Shown here piece by piece: positions 57,653 through 64,000 of a stretch of 64,000 bases of DNA; the stretch's first letter is position 1, and every line of letters begins with the position of its first letter. Made by a program: the position numbers and the translations under genes. The stretch lies in assembly GCA_026724425.1 (NCBI GenBank), contig JAIUCV010000005.1, forward strand, positions 36,739,784-36,803,783. Reading direction: 5' to 3'. This DNA comes from Erythrophleum ivorense. Its lineage: Eukaryota > Streptophyta > Magnoliopsida > Fabales > Fabaceae. The notes below the pieces were generated by a model. The model worked only from the letters and a program-made list of their open reading frames with translations, ran no database searches and was not told where the DNA came from.

Positions 57653-58914
57653 TGAGTCATGACATTTTAGTCCTTTAATCTTACGTTGTTTCAAATCTTT
57701 GTATCTAAAAATATTACTTGAATAACTATTTAGTATAGTAATATTTTTAAAGTCTTGAGAAAGACATTTTTATTAGCATTTATCAAAATGAACAAAGTCA
57801 AAGGATATCTACCATTGTCATTGGGCTAGAGATCAAGCCTAATGGCCATTTCTTATAAGTCTCTTTATGCATTTAAATGGTATTTAGATTGTCTAGACTT
57901 ATTAAGCGAAGAGAAAAGCACATTATCATGTATGTTTTTCTCAAAGTGCATTATGTCAAGATTATGGTATATCAAATTATTTGTCCAATAGATAAGTTTA
58001 AAAAATACGTTCTTTTTATGGCATTTTAGAGTGTAACCATCTACACCACAACTCCTTGAGATATTGTTCTTTGGTTTTTGACTTTCATCTCTTTTCCAAA
58101 TACAACATCAATATTTTTAAGCTATCTTAAGATTTTTAAGCTAGTTATTGTTATTGGAAGATTTCTCTTCTCTTTCCAACCTTAAGCCAATGTAAATTTA
58201 TGTCCTAGGTTCCAAAAATGATGATGCCCTATAAAACACCACATTCTAATATAAGGAAATCATAAAAAAGTTGAATCAAATTTGCAAAATGGACAGGTTA
58301 ACACAGTATAGACATTTCTCCTAAATAATGTTTCGAGCTCTAGAAAATCACTAATAGTTCATATAAATGCTACACACATATTGAAGACTTCATCAACATA
58401 AGAATCAAAGGTTTTAACTCCTACATTTCATAAATTTATTAACTCTTCTATTAGTGGTTGTAGATATATATCTATATCATTCTTTAGTACTTAACTTCCT
58501 AGAATTATCATTGAAAGAAGAAATGAACTATGTTTCATAAACATCTATAGAGGAAGGTTGTAAGGCATAAGAATCACCAGCCATATATCATAACTTGTAC
58601 TTAAGTTGTCAAATAGATTGAAAATGTCAATGGCACTTCAGATGCACATTCCAAGGATTTACAACAAATTGAAGATTCACTATGTCAAATATCTTCTAAG
58701 CCTTAGAGTCCCTTGGATGCCTCATCATGCCATCTCATGTGCTCAACAGTTTTAGAGGACATAAATAGCTTTTGCAATAGTGGAAAGTACTTGAGTACTT
58801 TTGTAGGCTGTTTTGTTTGCTTTTTACCTTTATTCTTTAGTTTCCATCTAAATGTGCTGCATTTTTTTTATATGTATCTTATTTTCATCTCCCACTATAG
58901 CATGCAATTAGATT
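57653..58914 (-). pseudogene. CACTA TNP2 transposase central piece
   Basis: On the - strand MRWHDEASKG near 58735, FVVNPWNVHLKCH near 58660, and a YMAGDS-like block near 58580 match the TNP2 order LRWH..., P..VRLGLASDGF..., Y.IWPV. Further down, toward 57653, only short pieces (RLKD.NVMT) remain. There are many stops. Confidence 0.6.
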
Positions 58915-60160
58915 TTTTAGTCATTTCTTATAAAAATGATATTTTTTTATTCAAAAATATATTTGACAAAAGTATTAACCCATATCTTATTCTTTTAGGG
59001 AAGTCGATGACACATGTGCTGACTTCTTCTTTTTTCTTTTTAAATTTTATAAGAAGTTGGAGGCATCTGACTTCCTTGCAGGCTTGGTAGGCTACTGGTG
59101 CAACCTGCATTTAATGCAATTGTGTTATAGTTTTAATTTTTTTTATAAGTTAACAATTTTTTTTTACTACTTTAAGAAAAAGAATAAATAATTTCTTATT
59201 ACTATATAAATAAATAAGTGAGATTTTTAATCAAATAGCATATTCTCCACATTAACTCCATCTTCTATTCTACATCTCAATCATTCCTTCAAATTAGATA
59301 TTTTTCTTAGGTAATGCTAGCTCTGTTAACAATATATATAATAATAAGAAATTAATAAAGCACTCTTCATCTCCTACAAACAACAAATTTTTCTCTAGTT
59401 TAGTTTAAATTCTAAAATGATTTAAATAATTTTAAAAAGGAATTAATAATTTTCATTATAGTTTTTTTAAAGCATAAATAATTTCATTAAATTTTTTTAA
59501 AAAAGAATAATTAATTTAAAAAATTATTTGATATTTTCATTATAGTTAGCTAATTTTTTAAAATTAATTATTCTTTTTTTAAACTATAATGAAATTGGTG
59601 AAATTATTTATGTTTTTTTAAAATTGTAATGAAAATTTTTAATTATTTTTCAATTTAGACTAAATTGGAGGGAAATTTGTTGTTTATAACAGATAAAGAG
59701 GGCTTTGTTAATTTCTTATTACTATGTATATTGTTAATAGAGTTGGCCTTACTTAAGAAAAAAAAACCTAATTTAAAGGAATAATTGAAATATAGAATAG
59801 ATGATTGAGTTAGTGCGATAATATATTATTTGATTGAAAATCTCACTTATTTACTTACATAGTAATAAGAAATTATTTATTCTTTTTTTAAATATAAATT
59901 TTTTTTAAAAGTATAAAAAAAAAGTTTGAACTATAATGCAATTGCATTATATGCAAGCAACTTAATAACTTGCCAAGCCTACATATGCCTTTGACTTCCT
60001 ATAAAATTAAAGAAAAAATTAGGGAAGTCAGCACTTATAAGTATGTCATCAACTTACTTATAAGTGCTGACTTCTAATAAAAAAAAGGATATAGATAAAT
60101 ACTTTTGTCAGATATAATTTTAACTAAAAAATATTATTTCAACAAGAAGTGGCTAAAAAA
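58915..60160. mobile_element. Large hairpin (foldback) element
   Basis: Two arms of about 600 bp, inverted copies of each other, meet near 59545. Examples: TTTGACAAAAGTATT (58964) against AATACTTTTGTCAGA (60102); TGTGCTGACTTC against GAAGTCAGCACTT; CTTGCAGGCTTGG against CCAAGCCTAC; AATAAATAAGTGAGATTTT against AAAATCTCACTTATTTACTT; TAATAAGAAATTAATAAAGC against the reverse near 59700. It is non-coding and separates two pieces of the CACTA transposase. No target duplication was established. Confidence 0.7.
60024..60074. repeat. Perfect 20-bp stem-loop within the hairpin element
   Basis: GAAGTCAGCACTTATAAGTA (60024-60043) is followed after 11 bases by its exact reverse complement (60055-60074). 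The left arm has only one copy of this sequence, in shorter form, so the right arm gained an extra inverted copy. Confidence 0.85.
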
Positions 60161-60810
60161 CAACATTCAATCAATTAGACATGTGTGAATTTTTGAGTAA
60201 TTGAGCCTCAATTTGTTGATAATTTTCTTGTCCTTACAGAAAGAAGGAGGAATAATTATATGTTTAAAAGCATTGGCCAACAACTCTAATATCATTGACA
60301 TGGCCCAATCACTTATTTCACATAAACACTTTATGTCATAGAACTTAACTAAGGAAGATATAAGTATTTCTTGCAACCTTCATACAAATTTAATTGTCCA
60401 TATCTAATTAACTCATTAAACTCATTCATATCATCATTCATCGATTAGTTTGATGGGGGAATTGGATTCTCAATCTCATCCACACTTTTGTTTTTATGAA
60501 CCTTGAATGCATCACAAGCCATGTCCTAGATAAAATCATCATTACAAATCATTCATCTCTCCCTTGTGGCCTTGACTAAGGTTTTCCCTATGCTTAACCT
60601 AATAAATATACTCTTGTGGGAATGGTTTAAGAATCAAATGGTCAAATATATCTTCTCTAATCTTCCATTTCTTATACCGACATTTGGGACGTAGATATAT
60701 TATTCTATCTTCAACATTTTTACTGGAAAATGCAAAATTTAAAAATCTATTTAATCCATCTAAATATTCACAGGTATTTCGGGATCTAACAATCCAAGAC
60801 TTGTTCTATT
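60161..60810 (-). pseudogene. CACTA TNP2 transposase N-terminal piece
   Basis: On the - strand from about 60800: YLDGLNRFLNFAF-like text, SSKNVEDRIIYLRPKCRYKK (the usual block has CPCxxC), a broken HGE block, YEGCKKYLYLP and the open piece SLVKFYDIKCLCEISDWAMS..LELLANAF..IPPSFCKDKKIINKL (60376-60167). These match the Transpos_assoc start of TNP2 and the LLELLADAFP block that follows it. Several stops are present. Confidence 0.75.
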
Positions 60811-62055
60811 TCTATTTAGACATTCTAACAAGTTATTTAAATTTTTTTGTTAGAAAATGATTAAAAGTGTCCAAAATGATTGTAAAGTATATAAACAAAT
60901 TTTAAAGATATGATTGATTAAAGAATTGAGTTTTCTTTTTAATTAGAATATATCAAACTAGTAAATCCCCTTTTGGTAATTAATAGTGTATTTACTCTTG
61001 AAAAATATTTATTGTAATCTTATGGTACTAAAAAATTTGAGTGTTACAGCTATTCATATTTCAATAAATAAAATATTTTTCTAAAATTTAAAATTCAACT
61101 CACTCATAATTTAAATTAAATTATGTGACTTTGACACAAAAAAATTGCTTGACAATATATAAATAGCAATAATACTAATTATTTATTACTCTAAGATTGC
61201 CAAATTGTAGTTTAATAACTAAATTTTAAAATATTTATGGTTGCACTTACCACCCCTATTCTCCTCGTGATGGATATTTCTGTATCGATGTCAAGCAATA
61301 TTTTGTCACCGACAATAACGAAAGGGATGAAAACAAGCACTGGGTACCATCAAGGCCTCAAATTTCAACTCTGAAATAAGAAAGCTATGAATTAAATGCT
61401 ACTCGAGGGTTTTGTTCAATTATGTATTATTAGGAACCAAAAAGTTGAGATATTTTACCTAGGAATCAATATATATAAAGCATGTAAAAACCATTTAGTA
61501 TACTAATATTAATAATTTAATTATTTGTATTTAATTAAACATTATAGTATCTAAGATTCTTATTTTTATACATGACAAATGGAAATTATTACAATTAATA
61601 TATTTTACAAAAAGTTGACAAAATTAAAATTTTAAAGGGGAAGATTCTCATCATTCTTTGGTTGTATGAAATACCATCCAAATTAGTATAACCTTAGGTT
61701 TTTCAAAAATGTTGGATTAATGTCACGGTCTTTGGATACCAATTTACTAGAGACATGTTGAATACCCTTTGTCTCTACGAAATATAAATATTTTAAATAT
61801 TAATATACTTATGAAAAGCAGGCATCTAGACTTTGGCTTACTTATGACATCAAAGATGATCATCTATGTACCAAATACTATATACTCCTTTTATCCTCTC
61901 TTCTTGCCAACTTGTTAGTTTCTTTTTTTTTTTTTTTCAAATAAGTATAGAGATTTAAGTGATGCGATAAAGATGACATTTTATTTACTAGATACATCAC
62001 CTTTTTTTTTCTTTAAGGAAAAAAGAGTGATGTGTGAAAATTTTGGTGTATCTGA
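60811..62055. other. AT-rich DNA, probably the 5' side of the CACTA element
   Basis: No gene was recognised. It may include the CACTA 5' subterminal region, but the terminus was not found. A T-run occurs at about 61921. Confidence 0.35.
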
Positions 62056-62457
62056 TGTTGGGAATTATGGGAGGCACACAGTGGAAACGTTTAAAAATTT
62101 TTATTCCAATTTCCACCAATGATCCATCAAAATCGCTTAAATCGAATAGGTTCAGAGAATTACCTTTTTCTGTCGATTGAGTTTATTGTTTTCTTCTGTT
62201 TGGATTACAGAAACTGACCGCAGATCAGCTCCCTCTACTGGTATCCACACGAACGGGGTTCAGCAACTCAAACGGTGTGCTAGCAGCCTGTCAGTACAAT
62301 TTTCGTACAGTCCGTATGACGTTTTCGTATAATTCCGTACGATGTCTATACGGTGTCCATCTCTAAGGATTTTGGAGTGTCCGTACAGTCCGTACGATTC
62401 TCTCTCTCTGAGGATTTTGGAGGCAACTCTAGCTCTAGCTTCTGATATGGAAACCCC

Positions 62458-62466
62458 TATTTATAG
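62458..62466 (-). promoter_or_regulatory. TATA box of the copia LTR
   Basis: CTATAAATA on the - strand sits about 400 bp from the LTR end, the usual place for the LTR promoter. Transcription would run toward lower coordinates. Confidence 0.55.
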
Positions 62467-62559
62467 ACTAAAGTTTCAGATATATTTAATTAATCAAAAT
62501 TAATTAAATATATCTATTAGTTTAAATTCATATCTATCTTATAGTTTAAATTTAAACTA

Positions 62560-62975
62560 ACAATATCTAGAACTTAATTTAAATTATCTGATTAGTTAAA
62601 TTTAAATCTATCTGATAGAATCAAATTTAAATTATCTGATTAGTTTAAATTTAAATCTATTTGATAGAATTAAATTTAAATTATCTAATTAGTTTAAATT
62701 TAAATCTATTTGATAGAATTAAATTTAAATTATCTAATTAGTTTAAATTTAAATCTATTTGATAGAATTAAATTTAAATTATCTGATTAGTTTAAATTTA
62801 AATCTATTTGATAGAATTAAATTTAAATTATCTGATTAGTTTAAATTTAAATCTATTTAATAGAATTGAATTTAAATTATCTGATTAGTTTAAATTTAAA
62901 TCTATCTAATAGAATTGAATTTAAATTATCTGATTAGTTTAAATTTAAATCTATCTAATAGAATCAAATTTAAAT
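62560..62975. repeat. 49-bp AT-rich minisatellite, about eight copies
   Basis: TAGTTTAAATTTAAATCTAT recurs with a period of exactly 49 bases at 62641, 62690, 62739, 62788, 62837, 62886 and 62935, with a slightly shorter first unit near 62592. Units differ by a few bases (TTTGATAG/TCTAATAG). It is followed by several (TA)n runs to about 63070. Each unit contains TTTAAATTTAAA palindromes. Confidence 0.85.
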
Positions 62976-63070
62976 TAATTTATATATATATATATATAAT
63001 ATCAAATTAATATACATATATATATATATATAATATTTCACATTTAATTATATATATATATATATATAAA
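62976..63070. repeat. Cluster of (TA)n microsatellites
   Basis: Three TA runs of about 16-20 bases are separated by AATATCAAATTAATATAC and AATATTTCACATTTAAT. They lie within the copia LTR, directly after the minisatellite. Confidence 0.8.
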
Positions 63071-64000
63071 TAATTCCTCCATCCTAGATATTTATTGAAT
63101 CTAGACACATTTCTGATTCAATGAATGTGGACATTTTAACCCGAGTTGGTCCATTCTTGTGTGCGACCCTGCAGGCTCATATGATGTTGGCAGTGGGCCA
63201 ACTGCACTGTTTGACCCACAAATCACAAGCGGCCTCTAGCAAGACATTGTGACTACCCAAATCATATGGAATCGGTGATCCGATGTAACCTATCTTATAA
63301 CATTATCATATTCCTTTTGTCACACGATATTTAGATCGAGTTTGAATCATGGAAATGTCATCCTCAACTTGCTCAATCATAACTTTCTCGATCTTCGAGC
63401 AGACTGATATAAGATGGAACCCTTTCCATTTGAGTATGACCATGCATTTCTCAGTCACACTCATCGAGGGGCCCAAATATATCTCTCTATTAATTAGAGG
63501 GATAAATTCTATCTTGACCACTCATCTTCCTCTGCATGGATTCCATTATACCTGATCATAGTTTTTATAATTACCTGATCAAAGGTGACATTAGACTATG
63601 CCAAAGTACAATATCCTTCATGTAAGAATCTATGGTGATCTCAGGTCCAAGGGATCAATGACATGGTTATATATGAGATAAACTTATGACCTAATCCATG
63701 TAGTTTATCTCATGATGGGTCTATCCAACGTTATGTTCTCTAACACACGCCTATGATTTTGATTCATATCATCATACATGATTAACACTTAATTAATCAA
63801 AATCATACTAATCTTAATTCATCGTTGTTCCCACAAGGATGATTGATTAGGAATATTTTGGATAATTCAAAAAAATGATTTATCCATGGATATTATTATA
63901 TATAAACATGCAAATATTATAATAATGTAATAAAAAAAAAACTCTTATTTCATAATAAAAACAATGTTCGCAATACAATGATTGGCCCAGGCACAATCTC

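Larger units (their letters stand above)
40373..61250 (-). mobile_element. Large decayed CACTA transposon on the - strand, split by later insertions
   Basis: The lower end starts CACTACAAAAACTATGG at 40373. The sequence that follows has repeated GTTG/AACTGTT-type words as in CACTA subterminal regions. Transposase blocks appear on the - strand from 60810 down to 53601, jump across the gypsy element, and continue at 43317-43080. A second-gene remnant follows at 42900-41200. Three insertions break it: hairpin element 58915-60160, LTR 54389-57652 and gypsy element 43318-53600. Without these it would be about 6 kb or more. The upper terminus (..TTTTTGTAGTG) was not found, so 61250 is only a working limit. 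Confidence 0.72.
62056..64000 (-). mobile_element. Copia-type LTR on the - strand, running off the window
   Basis: On the + strand it starts TGTTGGGAATTATGGGAGGC and the window ends in GGCCCAGGCACAATCTC. On the - strand this reads as a common copia LTR start (GAGATTGTGCCTGGGCC) and an end in AATTCCCAACA. A TATA box in the - direction (62458-62466) supports the orientation. No primer site follows the CCCAACA end on its lower side, so this is the 3' LTR of an element lying to the right, or a solo LTR. Confidence 0.72.

Noticed and set aside
62560..62975. Regular repeats that might suggest a CRISPR array
   Set aside because: Units are contiguous with no unique spacers, very AT-rich, and lie in a plant copia LTR. 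This is a minisatellite.

Overview
The window is nuclear DNA from a flowering plant, most likely a eudicot. It has AT-rich intergenic DNA, genes with many GT-AG introns, plant-only families (CESA, DYW-type PPR, QWRF/AUGMIN8) and nested plant transposons (CACTA, Mutator-like, hAT, Harbinger-like, RTE LINE, gypsy, copia, TRIM). The species cannot be named from the sequence alone.

Gene-bearing part (1-34.4 kb). Two cellulose synthase genes of the CESA7/IRX3 (secondary-wall) type lie head-to-tail on the + strand. The first (223-3399) is cut by the left edge and shows only its last six exons, with normal catalytic motifs. The second (7838-12734) is complete: 13 exons and an uninterrupted 1000-residue reading frame. 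Three otherwise invariant catalytic or gating positions are changed in it: DCD is DCN, TED is SAD, and the FxVTxK gating loop has I for T. Both copies share exon phases and a related 3' UTR, so they are a tandem duplication. Next, on the - strand, come an intronless DYW-type PPR RNA-editing factor (13553-15919) resembling Arabidopsis At4g30700 and, after a block of transposons, a QWRF-motif AUGMIN subunit 8 gene (29667-32401, probable leader exon near 34.3 kb). As I recall, the Arabidopsis relatives of these two genes are also neighbours (At4g30700/At4g30710), so the pair looks like conserved microsynteny stretched by transposons.

Transposons between the genes. There is an hAT MITE with a perfect 8-bp target duplication (4052-4803). 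A MITE family has copies near 5.4 and 40 kb. A Harbinger-like MITE lies at 17031-17580. A decayed + strand CACTA element ends at 21509. A long-TIR Mutator-like element (23759-27944) has one arm split by a 5'-truncated RTE LINE with a 16-bp target duplication.

Repeat-only part (34.4-64 kb). A 2.85-kb Mutator-like element (35004-37855) and several foldback MITEs come first. They are followed by one old CACTA element on the - strand, whose transposase remnants run from about 60.8 kb down to a CACTACAA terminus at 40373. It was later split by an Athila-like gypsy element (43318-53600, itself hit by an inverted double TRIM), a 3.3-kb probable solo LTR (54389-57652, itself hit by a MITE) and a 1.2-kb hairpin element (58915-60160). 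A - strand copia-type LTR with a 49-bp minisatellite fills the right end (62056-64000).

No CRISPR array, rRNA or tRNA gene was recognised. The most interesting item is the motif-altered tandem CESA7 paralogue. The CACTA nest and the inverted TRIM pair are the clearest structural novelties.
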